From Synechococcus sp. CCY 9618 (GTDB taxonomy: Bacteria; Cyanobacteriota; Cyanobacteriia; PCC-6307; Cyanobiaceae): 64,000 nucleotides of DNA. Under the pieces are notes generated by a model. The model had not been told where the DNA came from. It searched no databases and saw nothing but the letters and a program-made list of their open reading frames with translations. The position numbers and the translations under genes were made by a program. Below, in pieces: positions 16,830-29,150 of this stretch; the stretch's first letter is position 1, and each line of letters starts with the position of its first letter. The stretch spans positions 28,488-92,487 of the forward strand of contig NZ_JAFKRG010000049.1 of the NCBI RefSeq assembly GCF_019038415.1. The letters are read 5' to 3'.

Positions 16830-18167
16830 ATGCATCGTCTGCTGATGCACAACCCCATCGCTATAGCGACCCTGTGGATTCTGGCCTACGTGGTGATCTG
16901 CCTATTTCCCCTGTTGGTGGCTCTGCTGTACCCAGCGCCAGCGGGGCGGAGTTTCTGGGTCGAGTTTTCAGTGGCTCTGGGCTTTATCGGCTTGGCGATG
17001 ATGGTGCTCCAGTTTGTGCTGACCGCTCGGGTCAACCGCATTGAGGCCTCCTTCGGCATCGATATTCTAATCCAGTTTCACCGCTTTTCCTCCCTGGCGG
17101 CCTTTGCCATGGTCGTTGTACACCCCATCATTCTATTCATCCACGAGCCCACAACTTTAGACCTGCTCAATTTTCTCCAGGCGCCGCTGCGGGCTCAGCT
17201 GGCGACCATTGCCACCCTCGCTTTTCTCGTGATGGTGGTGACGACGATCTGGCGACGCCCCCTAAACATCCCCTACGAGCCCTGGCGGTTGCTGCACACC
17301 CTTCTAGCAGTCCTCGCGGTGGGCCTGGGCTTTGGTCATGCCATGCTCGTGGGCAACTATCTGAGCCTGTTTTGGCAGGCGGTGCTGTGGTCGGGGCTGG
17401 TGCTGGTTGCCCTGTGGCTGATCGTCTACGTGCGGCTGGTCAAGCCCTGGATGATGACCAAAAGGCCCTACTTTGTGGAGGAGGTTGTTGTCCAGAGGGG
17501 GGATGTGCACACTTTGGCGCTGCGGCCCTACGGCCACGATGGTTTTACCTTTAAGCCGGGTCAGTTTGCCTGGCTCACCCTGGGAGTGAACCCAGTGCAT
17601 ATGCGAGAGCATCCCTTTTCGATGTCTTCCTGTGCTGACCAAAGTGATCGCATTGAGTTTGGCATTAAAGCCCTAGGCGACTTCACGCGTCGCATTAAAG
17701 ATGTCAAACCAGGTACCAAGGCCTACTTGGATGGACCCTACGGCGTATTTACCACCGAGAGCTACTGGGATAGCGCTGGCTTTGTTCTGATCGCAGGGGG
17801 GATTGGGATTACCCCGATACTGAGCATGATTACAACGGCGATCACCCGCCAGGACGATCGCCCCTTCCTGCTGATCTATGCGATCAAGACATGGGGAGAC
17901 GCCACCTACCGGGAGGAGCTGGAAGCCATGAAGAGTCAGCTGGATCTGACCATTGTCTACGTCCTGCGCGAGGGCCACGAGGGATGGGGAGGGGAGACAG
18001 GCTACGTCGACAAGGATCTACTCGATCGCTACATTCCTCTGCACCGAGGCAGTCGCCACTACTTTATTTGCGCGGCCCCGGTTATGATGGATGCAGTGGA
18101 GACGGCCCTCCTTGACCTGGAAGTACCTGTCACCAATGTGCACATGGAGCACTTTAACCTGGCCTAG
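16830..18167 (+). CDS. ferric reductase-like transmembrane flavoprotein (FAD/NAD(P)H oxidoreductase)
   Basis: 445 residues. Residues 1 to about 210 hold six membrane helices of the ferric-reductase type with paired heme-ligand candidates (FHRFSSLAAF and VVHPIILFIH; LLHTLLAVLAV and GFGHAML). From about 220 the soluble half has an FAD-binding domain (GFTFKPGQFAWLTLG, HPFSMSS) and an NAD(P)-binding domain (VLIAGGIGITPILSMI, FICAAPVMM). It should pass electrons from NAD(P)H through FAD and heme across the membrane, perhaps to ferric iron or oxygen. Codons such as TTT, CTA and ATT are frequent, unlike the host, which suggests transfer from another cyanobacterium. It lies between two IS copies. Confidence 0.85.
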   Translation: MHRLLMHNPIAIATLWILAYVVICLFPLLVALLYPAPAGRSFWVEFSVALGFIGLAMMVLQFVLTARVNRIEASFGIDILIQFHRFSSLAAFAMVVVHPIILFIHEPTTLDLLNFLQAPLRAQLATIATLAFLVMVVTTIWRRPLNIPYEPWRLLHTLLAVLAVGLGFGHAMLVGNYLSLFWQAVLWSGLVLVALWLIVYVRLVKPWMMTKRPYFVEEVVVQRGDVHTLALRPYGHDGFTFKPGQFAWLTLGVNPVHMREHPFSMSSCADQSDRIEFGIKALGDFTRRIKDVKPGTKAYLDGPYGVFTTESYWDSAGFVLIAGGIGITPILSMITTAITRQDDRPFLLIYAIKTWGDATYREELEAMKSQLDLTIVYVLREGHEGWGGETGYVDKDLLDRYIPLHRGSRHYFICAAPVMMDAVETALLDLEVPVTNVHMEHFNLA

Positions 18168-18285
18168 ATGTTCTCGCTCAACGCCCATGGGGGATTGAGG
18201 CACTATCGATCAGACCGTTGTCTGGGAGCAAGATAGGGCCCAAACCAACTGACATGGTTGGATCGAACAAGCTTAAGGAGACGCC

Positions 18286-18423
18286 ATGCGCTACAGTATT
18301 ATGCTGCAAATCGCGCTTAGCACCACGCTGATTCTGGTGGGAGCAGGCGCATTCTTTGCCTGGCTGCAAACCCGCCCGATCGAAGACCCCAGAGCCCCTC
18401 ATCTAGGAGTTTGTTGCCGATAG
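18286..18423 (+). pseudogene. gene fragment cut off by IS copy 2
   Basis: A good ribosome site (TTAAGGAG, 6 bases upstream) precedes ATG at 18286. The product begins MRYSIMLQIALSTTLILVGA, a single N-terminal membrane helix, then AWLQTRPIEDPRAPH. At 18403 it runs into the left end of the second IS copy and stops at a TAG 18 bases inside it. It was probably the second gene of the flavoprotein operon, for example a small anchored periplasmic partner. Its identity is unknown because only about 39 native residues remain. Confidence 0.6.
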
Positions 18424-20185
18424 AGCAGCAGCCCTTCTGGCGCGGCGCATGCCGCTGCACAGCTTGTCTTCTGCTGGTTGTGCCATTGGATGATGGCCGA
18501 TTCAGTGCTGGCTGACACCGCCAGGGCCATGACCCTTCATCCCGTGGCTGCCCACTGCACCTGCTGCTGTGATCGCCTGAACCGGAACAACTTGAGCAGG
18601 TTGTGGGTGGCAGCGATCAGATGCCACTCGGCGTCGACCTTCTCAAGCCCCCGCAACAGGAAGCGCCGCAGGCCCCTGGCTTCCTTGATCTGCCCGTTCA
18701 CTGGCTCCACGATCGCCTTGCGCTGGGCGTAGATCTTCGATCCCTTCTTGCTTCTGAGCTTGCGGGCCATGCGGGTCTTGGCATTGGCGTCTTTGGGGAG
18801 CGGTCCGCGTTTCGGCGGTGGAGGCTGCCCGGGCGGCAACCGGCCCGTGGCGATGTAGGCGTCAATCCCCTGATCCGCGCAGGTCTTGGCGTTGTCCTCG
18901 CTCCAATACCCCGCATCCATCGTCATCACTGTGGGCAGCTCTCCGGCGTTGGTGCCGATGCGCTGCAGCATCGGCTCCAGATGCTCCACATCCGGCGGCT
19001 GGTTGCTCACGCCCACCGCCACGATCACCTGGTGGTCGCTGTCCACCGCCACCTGGCAGTTGTAGCCCTGCAGATAGGTGCCGCCTGACTGCATCAGATG
19101 GCTGTCGGGGTCAGTGAAGTTGCGCTGGGTCTTCCTGATGGGGGTGCCATCGGTCTTCCTGGCCAGGCCACGCCTGGGCATCGCCTCAACCGCCAGAGGC
19201 TCCAGGTCCGGTGGTTCCAAACCGGCGCTCTCGGCAGCTTCGATCGCCTTCTCCCTTGCGGTTTTGGCCTTGGCCGCTGCCGTCTCGGCTTTCTTGTTCT
19301 GCTCGCTCTGCTCAGCCACTGGTGCATCCGATTCGCGGGCGGCAGCCGCTCGTGCCCTGGCCTCCTCCGCTTCCTCCTGCCGCTGCCTTGCAGCAGCCGC
19401 AGCGGTCTCCGCTTCCATCTCCTTGCGGGCCTGACGGATGCGAGCCAGACGGTCCTGGCGGCGCCGCAGTTCATCGGGCAGATCACTACCGCGATTCCCT
19501 TTGCCGTAGCGGCGATCCTCCTGGGCATCCAGGATTTCGGCCTTGCGCATCAAGCCGTTGATCTCTTTGTCCAGCTCCTTCTCCGCCCTGAGCATCCGCT
19601 CATGGCTCATGGCTTTGTGCTTGGAGGCATTGGCCTGAACCTTGGTGCCGTCCAGCGCCACATGGCCCAGGCTCACCATCCCGGCCTTCTGGCACAGCCG
19701 CAGGATCTGCACGAACAGGCCCTTGAGCGCGTCGAGGTTGCGGCGGCGGAACTCACTGATCCGGCTGTGATCGGGCTGCTGGTTGCCGGTGAGCACCCGA
19801 AAGGCCAGGTCCTCGTAACAGGCCCGCTCGATCTTGCGAGAGGAGACGATACCTACGCAGTAGGCGTAGAGCAACAGAAGGGTCAACATCCGCGGATCAA
19901 ATCCCTTCTCCCCGCAGGGATCCTTGGCCTGAGGGGATCAGGATCTGCGAGAGATCGAGCTCATCCACCAGGTCCAACAGGAAATACCCCTGATGGTCTT
20001 CTGAAAGCCACTCCCGGGGGGAAGGCGGCAGCAGGGTGTTCTGCTCCGGCTGCCAGGGGCGAAAGGTCTTGCGCTTCTGCATGCCCCATTCTCTCGGTCA
20101 GATCCACTGCAGTCACTGGGATCCAGGCAGATTCAGGGACGTCTGTGGAGAGCTTGGCCGCGATCTACGCGCAACAGGCTCCTAG
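18403..20185 (-). mobile_element. IS1182-family insertion sequence, copy 2
   Basis: 1783 bases including the end CTAGs. Left end CTAGGAGTTTGTTGCCGATA is identical to copy 1; the right end read inward is CTAGGAGCCTGTTGCGCGTA. It is in the same orientation as copy 1. Its insertion truncates the gene at 18286, which shows it entered an operon that continued to the right. The downstream end abuts the stop codon of the TraB/GumN gene. Confidence 0.85.
18537..20082 (-). pseudogene. IS1182-family transposase, frameshifted (copy 2)
   Basis: The start MQKRKTFRPWQPEQN through ELDLSQILIPS is in one frame; the rest, from about MLTLLLLYAYCVGIVSS to the end (450 residues), is in another. Compared with copy 1, two bases are missing at about 19931-19936 (CCTGAGGGGAT here, CCTGAGCGGGGAT there). 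The remainder of the gene is in good condition, with the coiled-coil region in the middle and the MTMDAGYWSEDNAK and KAIVEPVNGQIKE catalytic segments. The lesion differs from that of copy 1. Confidence 0.85.
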
Positions 20186-21099
20186 GGATCGGGACGCCAG
20201 GCACCGTCAATGAACCGCTCCGTCACCAGGCCCCGACCCCTGAGCAGGGCGATCAGGCCCTGATCGCCGAGCAGATGCAGCAGGCCCACCACCACCAGGG
20301 TGTCGTCAGGCCGCCGCAGGAAGCCGCGAACCGGGGACACCCAGGCAGCATTGCGCCGGGCCACCAGGCGCTGGAAGAGATCGGGTCGCAGGCGGTAGTC
20401 GCTGAGCAGCAGGGCATCGAGCCGGGGCAGATCTCCGGCGCGCCAGGCCCCCTCGAGGGCATCGAGCCGGGGCCCGAGGCCGTCCAGTTCCCTCAGGGTG
20501 AGCTCCAGCAGATCCACCTGATCCCGTCGGGGCAGGCCGTCCAGCAGGTCGAACTGCTGGGCGGGCGTCTCCAGACCCTCGATCGGCTTGTGATCGGCGG
20601 CAGCCCGCGCCTGCAGCTGGGCCTCCACGCCGCTCTCCGGGGTGTATCCGCGGCGCAGGAAGTCAGCGGAGGCCAGCAGCAACGCCACCGCCCAGGGCTC
20701 GAACCGGTCAACAGCCGCCTCCGGCAGACCCAGCCCGGCCAGCTGGGGCTGCAGGGCCCGCCAGCTCTGGGCGGGCAGTCCGCTCCGCAGGGATCGGCCC
20801 TGGGGATCGATGGCCCGCTCGAGCAGCTCACCGGCCAGGTCCGCGGGGCTGATGGCGTCCATGTCGAGCTCCATCGCCAGCCGCTCGGCGTCCCTGTAGG
20901 CCCGGCCATAGGACGGGGGAAGAGCGGCCCTGTCGCGGCGCAGCTGATGCAGGGAACCGGCGATGAACACCGTGCCTGCGCCGTCGCGCACTCGCCAGAG
21001 GGTGCCCACGTCGGCCGCCGCCGCACCGGCTGCGGCGGCCTGGGTGCAGACCAGCAGGGCCACCAGGGTCAGGGAGCGGCGCAGCACCGACGCAGGCAT
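20182..21099 (-). CDS. TraB/GumN family protein, exported
   Basis: 305 residues. A signal peptide (about residues 1-28, ending AAAAGAAAADV) precedes the TraB/GumN fold: WRVRDGAGTVFIAGSLHQLR at the start, then AMELDMD, GLETPAQQFDLLDGLP, LVARRNAAW and LVVVGLLHLLGDQGLIALLR. The two G-x-x-H boxes and the E/R between them are the conserved residues of this family, some of which act as metal-dependent proteases. The substrate is unknown. The TAG stop is the CTAG at the right edge of the composite transposon; the gene itself appears whole. Confidence 0.85.
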   Translation of the reverse strand: MPASVLRRSLTLVALLVCTQAAAAGAAAADVGTLWRVRDGAGTVFIAGSLHQLRRDRAALPPSYGRAYRDAERLAMELDMDAISPADLAGELLERAIDPQGRSLRSGLPAQSWRALQPQLAGLGLPEAAVDRFEPWAVALLLASADFLRRGYTPESGVEAQLQARAAADHKPIEGLETPAQQFDLLDGLPRRDQVDLLELTLRELDGLGPRLDALEGAWRAGDLPRLDALLLSDYRLRPDLFQRLVARRNAAWVSPVRGFLRRPDDTLVVVGLLHLLGDQGLIALLRGRGLVTERFIDGAWRPDP

Positions 21100-21506
21100 G
21101 GGGCTGCGGGAGCGAGGAATCTCGCTGCTGACGCTAGCGATGGTCCCTGGGGGCCATTGTTCCGGCCATGCTGGCCGCGGCTTCCGCCTGCGACCGATGG
21201 CCCTGGCCCCACTGCTGGTGATCGGCCGATGCCCTGCACAGAGGCTGGCGGGGGCGCTCGGGGAACGCCCTCGTCTAATGGGGCCTCCCGGGCTTCACGC
21301 TCTGGCTTGAAGGAATGTGAGCACCCGGGGGAGCGGGGCCCCCGGCAGCGGAAAGAAATTAAAATGAGCACAGGAGGGAGGCTCTTCGCACCCACCCCGC
21401 TCCGGTCCCGCCTAGCACCACCCGCTGAGTCAGCGAGCGGCCGCCGGAGCTCCCACCCACCCTGAGCCGACCCTCCCACGCCCTTCCAGCCAGAGGAGTC
21501 AACGCC
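21100..21506 (+). promoter_or_regulatory. divergent regulatory region between the TraB/GumN gene and hsp20
   Basis: 407 bases without a credible gene, flanked by divergent starts. An AT-rich patch (GAAAGAAATTAAAATGAGC, about 21351-21369) stands out in the GC-rich context and is the likely core promoter for hsp20. A perfect odd palindrome CGCTGA-G-TCAGCG lies at 21423-21435, 71 bases before the hsp20 start, and could be an operator. No CIRCE element (TTAGCACTC...GAGTGCTAA) is present, so HrcA control of this hsp20 is not supported. Confidence 0.4.
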
Positions 21507-21959
21507 ATGGCCATCATTCCTTCGGAAACCCTCAAGGACGTCGAAGAACTCTTCGACCGCTACACCCGTACCCTGCCCTGGCCCTGGCCCGCCGGACGCA
21601 GCCATGCCACCACTGGTGCCATGGCCGACTGGAACCCCCGGGTCGACATCGTCGAAACCGATGACGCCTACGAGGTTCAGGCCGACATTCCCGGGGTCCG
21701 CAAGGAGGACCTCAAGGTGACCGTCGACCACGGCGTGCTCACCGTGCAGGGGGAACGGCAGCAGGAGAAAAAGGAGGACAGCGCCCGCATGCACCGGGTG
21801 GAGCGCTTCTACGGCCACTTCTCCCGCAGCTTCACCCTGCCCGAAGATGCCGACACCGGCGCCCTCCAGGCCACGGCCCGGGAGGGCCAGCTGACCGTGA
21901 CGGTGCCCCGCAAGGGCCCGCCCCCCAGCGCCGAGCCCACCCAGGTGCCGGTGCAGTGA
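21507..21959 (+). CDS. small heat-shock protein, Hsp20/alpha-crystallin family
   Basis: 150 residues, typical of class A Hsp20. The alpha-crystallin domain covers about residues 42-138: WNPRVDIVETDDAYEVQADI at its start, VTVDHGVLTVQGERQ in the middle and a GQLTVTVPRKGP end. It acts as an ATP-independent holdase in the cytoplasm. The C-terminus ends PTQVPVQ rather than with a clear I-x-I motif, which may limit oligomer size. A GAGGAG-like ribosome site stands 12 bases upstream of the ATG. The gene is monocistronic, ending at a strong hairpin. Confidence 0.93.
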   Translation: MAIIPSETLKDVEELFDRYTRTLPWPWPAGRSHATTGAMADWNPRVDIVETDDAYEVQADIPGVRKEDLKVTVDHGVLTVQGERQQEKKEDSARMHRVERFYGHFSRSFTLPEDADTGALQATAREGQLTVTVPRKGPPPSAEPTQVPVQ

Positions 21960-21963
21960 CCGG

Positions 21964-21993
21964 GCTGCCCCGGATCAGCAGATCCGGGGCAGC
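21964..21993. terminator. 13-bp perfect hairpin between hsp20 and hypE
   Basis: GCTGCCCCGGATC, a 4-base loop AGCA, then GATCCGGGGCAGC: a perfect 13-bp stem starting 5 bases after the hsp20 stop. It can fold on either strand, and its right arm encodes the last residues of hypE. No U-tract follows on either strand, so it is either a non-canonical bidirectional terminator or an RNA 3'-end stabiliser. Confidence 0.55.
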
Positions 21994-22991
21994 AGCTCAC
22001 CGCTGAGCGGAACCAGCACCCGCTCGCTGCCGTAGGGGGTGCGCAGCAGCACCCGGCCCCGGGGAGTCCCACCGGCCACCGCGCCGATCCAGGCGCCACC
22101 GCCGGGCTCCAGCACCGCCAGGGCCCGCTCTCGCTCGGCTTCGGGAACCACCGCCACGAAGCGGCCCTCGTTGGCCATGTGCAGGGGTTCGAAGCCCAGC
22201 AGGTCGCAGCTGCGCCGCACGGGTTCGGCCACCGGAATCCTCTCCTCCTCGATCAGCAGCTCCAGTCCCCGGGGGGCCGCCAGCTCCTGCAGGGCACTGG
22301 CCAGGCCGCCCCGGGTGAGGTCCCGCAGGCAGTGGAGCCGCACCCCCTCCGCCAGCAGCGCCTCCACCGCGGGCCACAGGGGCATGCAGTCGCTGGCCAG
22401 GGGTGGCTGAAGATCGAGGCCATGGCGGGCGGCCAGGATCGCCACCCCGTGGCGCCCCAGATCGCCGCTCACCAGCAGCTGGTCGCCGACCCCGATCGCC
22501 AGCGGATCGATGGAGTCGGCCACCTCCAGCGCCCCGATGCCGCTGGTGTTCACGAAGATCCCGTCCCCCTTGCCCCGCTCCACCACCTTGGTGTCGCCGG
22601 TGACGATCGCCATGCCGCACTGCCGCGCCGTGGCCGCCAGCGAACTGACGATGCGCCGCAGCAGGGCCAGCTCCAGTCCCTCCTCCAGGATCAGACCCAG
22701 GCTGAGCACCAGGGGCCGGGCGCCGGCCATGGCCAGGTCGTTGGCGGTGCCGGTCACCGCCAGGGTGCCGATGTCGCCCCCCTCGAATTCCAGGGGCTGC
22801 ACCACGTAGCTGTCGGTGGTGAAGGCGAGCCGGCCATGGGGCAGATCGAGGCGGGCGGCGTCATGGAGCACCTGGTCGGGGTCGGCGTAGAGGCGGCGCA
22901 GTTCGGTGTCGATCAGCTGCTGCATCAGGGTGCCGCCGCCGCCGTGGGCCAGCTGGATGCGGGCCCCGGGGGCCGGGGCGGGCTCAACCAC
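21975..22991 (-). CDS. hypE: hydrogenase maturation protein HypE (carbamoyl dehydratase)
   Basis: 338 residues, normal length. HypE dehydrates the carbamoyl group placed on its C-terminal cysteine by HypF to thiocyanate, the source of the CN ligands of the NiFe site. The C-terminus reads LPRIC, so the essential terminal Cys is present. The PurM-like ATP site shows as LAHGGGGTLMQQLI, FTTDSYVV, GTANDLAMAGA and MAIVTGDTKVVERGKGDG. GTG at 22991 is preferred: it overlaps the hypD stop by 8 bases and gives the family length, whereas the longer frame upstream is only the antisense-like extension through hypD. Confidence 0.95.
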   Translation of the reverse strand: MVEPAPAPGARIQLAHGGGGTLMQQLIDTELRRLYADPDQVLHDAARLDLPHGRLAFTTDSYVVQPLEFEGGDIGTLAVTGTANDLAMAGARPLVLSLGLILEEGLELALLRRIVSSLAATARQCGMAIVTGDTKVVERGKGDGIFVNTSGIGALEVADSIDPLAIGVGDQLLVSGDLGRHGVAILAARHGLDLQPPLASDCMPLWPAVEALLAEGVRLHCLRDLTRGGLASALQELAAPRGLELLIEEERIPVAEPVRRSCDLLGFEPLHMANEGRFVAVVPEAERERALAVLEPGGGAWIGAVAGGTPRGRVLLRTPYGSERVLVPLSGELLPRIC

Positions 22992-24120
22992 GGCGCCGGT
23001 AGCGGTGGTAGGCGGCACAGGCCCCCTCGGAGGACACCATCGGCGCCCCCAGGGGATGCTCCGGGGTGCAGCCGCTGCCGAAGGCGGGGCAGTCGAGGGG
23101 GCTGGCGCGCCCCTGCAGGATCCGGCCGCTGATGCAGACGCTCTCTGGTGCAACCGCCAGGGAAGGGGAGGCGCTGCCGGCGGCCGCGAGGCCGAAGCGG
23201 GCGGCCGCCTCCAGCCCCCGGCAGGGCGCCCGCAGCCCCAGGCCGCCGCCCGGAATCACCCCGAAGCCCCGCCAGGGCCGGTCCACCGCCTCGAACACCG
23301 AGGTCAGCAGCTCCCGGGCCACCGGGTTGCCCTCCGGACGCACCACCCGGCCGTAGGCATTGGCCACCCGGGCCTCACCCCGCTCCAGCTGCCCCACGCA
23401 GGCCACCAGACCCCGCATCAGGTCGACGGGCTCGAAGCCACTCACCACCACCGGCACCCGGTGCCGCTCCGCCAGCTGCTGCAGCTCGCCGGTGCCCATC
23501 ACGGCACACACATGCCCGGCCGCCAGGAACCCCTGCACCTGGTTGCCCTCGGCGCTGAGGATCGCCTCCATGGCAGGGGGCACCCGCACGTGGGCGGGCA
23601 GCAGGGAGAGGTTGGCCACGCCGGCGGCCATCGCCTGGCGCACCAGCAGGGCCGTGGCGGGGGCGGTGGTCTCGAAGCCCACCGCCAGAAACACCACCTG
23701 CCGGCCGGGATGGCGCCGTGCCAGGGCCAGGGCCTCCAGCGGCGAGGTGAGCAGGCGCACGTCGCCGCCTGCCGCCCGCACCCCCAGCAGATCCCCCGCC
23801 GTGCCGTCGGGGTCGGAGCTGCCGGGCACCCGCAGCATGTCGCCGTAGGAACAGAGGATCACCTCCGGACGCCGGGCCAGGGCCAGGGCGGCATCGATGG
23901 TGGCAGCCTCGGTGACGCAGACCGGGCAGCCGGGGCCGTGGATGAGCCGCAGGCCCGGGGGAAGCAGCTGGTCGAGCCCCCAGCGCACGATGGCGTGGGT
24001 CTGGCCGCCGCAGACCTCCATCAGGGTCCAGGGGCGGGTGGTGAGTGCGGCCAGCTCGGCCGCCAGGTCCCTGACCTCAGCCACCTGACGCGGTCCCGCC
24101 GCCAGCGATGCGCTCACCAC
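22984..24120 (-). CDS. hypD: hydrogenase maturation protein HypD
   Basis: 378 residues. HypD is the iron-sulfur scaffold on which, with HypC, the Fe(CN)2CO group is assembled. Seen: the MEVCGGQTHAIVRWGL motif, IHGPGCPVCVT with the two redox cysteines, VVFLAVGFETTAPATALLV, and the C-terminal [4Fe-4S] cysteine cluster spread over CISGRILQG, LDCPAFGSGCTPE and GACAAYHRY. The start is GTG at 24120 (or the GTG at 24117), overlapping the end of the PyrD-like gene by 7 bases. It is translationally coupled to hypE. Confidence 0.95.
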   Translation of the reverse strand: MVSASLAAGPRQVAEVRDLAAELAALTTRPWTLMEVCGGQTHAIVRWGLDQLLPPGLRLIHGPGCPVCVTEAATIDAALALARRPEVILCSYGDMLRVPGSSDPDGTAGDLLGVRAAGGDVRLLTSPLEALALARRHPGRQVVFLAVGFETTAPATALLVRQAMAAGVANLSLLPAHVRVPPAMEAILSAEGNQVQGFLAAGHVCAVMGTGELQQLAERHRVPVVVSGFEPVDLMRGLVACVGQLERGEARVANAYGRVVRPEGNPVARELLTSVFEAVDRPWRGFGVIPGGGLGLRAPCRGLEAAARFGLAAAGSASPSLAVAPESVCISGRILQGRASPLDCPAFGSGCTPEHPLGAPMVSSEGACAAYHRYRRRG

Positions 24121-25144
24121 GGGCCGGGCGTCAGGGCGGCATCGGCCGCGGGGTAGGTCTGGACGGCCCGCATGTACTGGGCGCGCTCGTACTCACTCGG
24201 ATCGGGGCAGCGCTGCTGGCTCATGCAGCCGATCAGCTCCCGGGCCGTGGCGTGCTCATGCTCCACCAGCCAATGGCTCAGCTCCTCCTCCAGGCCCGCG
24301 AGCCGGCCGGGGCCGTGGCGCAGCAGGGCCGCCACCACCTGGGTGATGGCGGCGCCGGCCATGAGCATGCGCACCACGTCGGTGCCCCGGTGAACCCCGC
24401 CGGTGGCGGCCAGATCCACTGGGTGGCGGCCGTGGAGCAGGGCGATCCAGCGCAGCGGCAGACGCAGATCGTGGGGGGTGCTGAGCAGCAGGTTGGGCCG
24501 CAGCTCCAGTTCCTCGATGTCGATGTCGGGTTGGTAGAAGCGGTTGAACAGCACCAGGCCGTCGGCGCCGGTGGCCGCCAGCCGCTTGGCCATGGCACTG
24601 AAGTTGGTGAAGAAGGGGCTGAGCTTCACCGCCAGAGGCAGCCTCACCTCGGCCCGGACTTCCGCGACGATCTCCAGCACCTGGTTCTCGATCGCCTCGC
24701 TGGAGAGGTCCGGATCGGTGGGCACCGAATAGATGTTGAGCTCCAGGGCGCTGGCCCCGGCGTCCTCGAGGCGCCGGGCCACCTTGACCCACTGGCCGGG
24801 ACGGGCGCCGTTGAGGCTGGCGATCACGGGCACCGACAGGCGGGAGCGGGCCTGCTCCAGATGGCGCAGGTAGAGGTCGTGGCCCACATGGAAGATCGAC
24901 GGCTCGGGGACGTAACTGAGCGCCTCGCCGTAGCTGTCGGTCCCCTGCAGGGTCATCCGGTGCAGCTCCAGCTGGTCGTGCTCGATCTGCTCCTCGAACA
25001 GGGAGTGGAGCACCACGGCGGCGGCGCCGGCCTCCTCCAGCCGCAACAGCTGGTCGATGTCCTCGCTGAGGGGGGCGGCGGCCCCCACCACCAGGGGGCT
25101 GCGCAGCTCCAGGCCCAGATAGCTGACGGAGAGGTCGGGGCGGA

Positions 25145-25148
<4 letters not shown>
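24114..25148 (-). CDS. dihydroorotate dehydrogenase-like flavoprotein
   Basis: 344 residues with the FMN-binding TIM barrel of the DHOD family: YLGLELRSPLVVGAAAPLSE at the start, ALELNIYSVP, PLAVKLSPFF and LAATGGVHRGTDVVRMLMAGA for the phosphate-binding end. It belongs to the DHOD-like group often found beside nifJ in other bacteria rather than to the membrane-linked class 2 PyrD of cyanobacteria, so a role in pyrimidine synthesis is doubtful. Four-base overlap with nifJ upstream (ATGA) and 7-base overlap with hypD downstream make it part of the hyp-nifJ operon. The physiological substrate is unknown. Confidence 0.85.
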
Positions 25149-28767
<3,619 letters not shown>

Positions 28768-28771
<4 letters not shown>

Positions 28772-28998
28772 GGCAGATCGTCCTCGACGAGGCTGAGGGC
28801 CAGGCCCACGTGCACCAGCACCCGATCGCCCACCGCCGCCTCGGGCAGGCAGGCCAGGCTCACCTGCTGGCGCACGCCGCCGAAATCCACCTCGGCCATG
28901 CGCCAGAGGGAATCGCCGGGGTCATGGGGATCCTGGTCGGGATGGACCGGAGGCACGGCCGTGATCCGCAGGATGCGGCCGGGGATGGCCAGGCACAT
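28768..28998 (-). CDS. hypC: hydrogenase maturation chaperone HypC
   Basis: 76 residues from the ATG at 28998. The mature N-terminal Cys of HypC must directly follow the initiator Met (MCLAIPGRILRI), which fixes this start rather than the in-frame codon five residues upstream. HypC binds HypD and carries the Fe(CN)2CO unit to the large subunit HoxH. The acidic middle (HPDQDPHDPGDS) is a little longer than average. The stop overlaps nifJ by 4 bases. A TATAAC hexamer on the minus strand about 35 bases upstream could be a promoter element. Confidence 0.95.
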
Positions 28999-29150
28999 GG
29001 CACGGGCGGGCAAGGAGGACCCATCCCCCTCAGTTATAGACAGATCAGGCCCGGCAGCCCAGACGGACCATCAGTAACGGCGCCGCCGGCTGGAACGACG
29101 TCCGCCGGGACCGTTCAGCCGGCCCAGGCCGCAGGGTCAGGGAGTGACGT

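Larger units (their letters stand above)
14715..20185 (+). mobile_element. composite transposon-like element: two IS1182-family copies flanking a flavoprotein gene
   Basis: Two IS copies in direct orientation (14715-16496 and 18403-20185) bracket 1.9 kb of DNA unlike the host in codon use. Both outer edges carry CTAG (14715-14718 and 20182-20185). Joining the outer flanks with a single CTAG rebuilds two intact convergent genes whose stop codons share that palindrome, so the whole unit seems to have entered one CTAG. Both transposase genes are now broken, so the unit is probably fixed in place. Confidence 0.7.

Noticed and set aside
20182..20185. CTAG as a restriction-modification signature
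   Set aside because: It is simply the shared stop palindrome and probable IS target; no restriction genes are nearby.
21100..21506. CIRCE/HrcA operator upstream of hsp20
   Set aside because: No TTAGCACTC...GAGTGCTAA pair is present; the nearby palindrome is of a different sequence.
22992..23153. N-terminal extension of the hypE frame
   Set aside because: It lies wholly within hypD in another frame, is Pro/Ser/Ala-rich and unlike any HypE. GTG at 22991 gives the family length.
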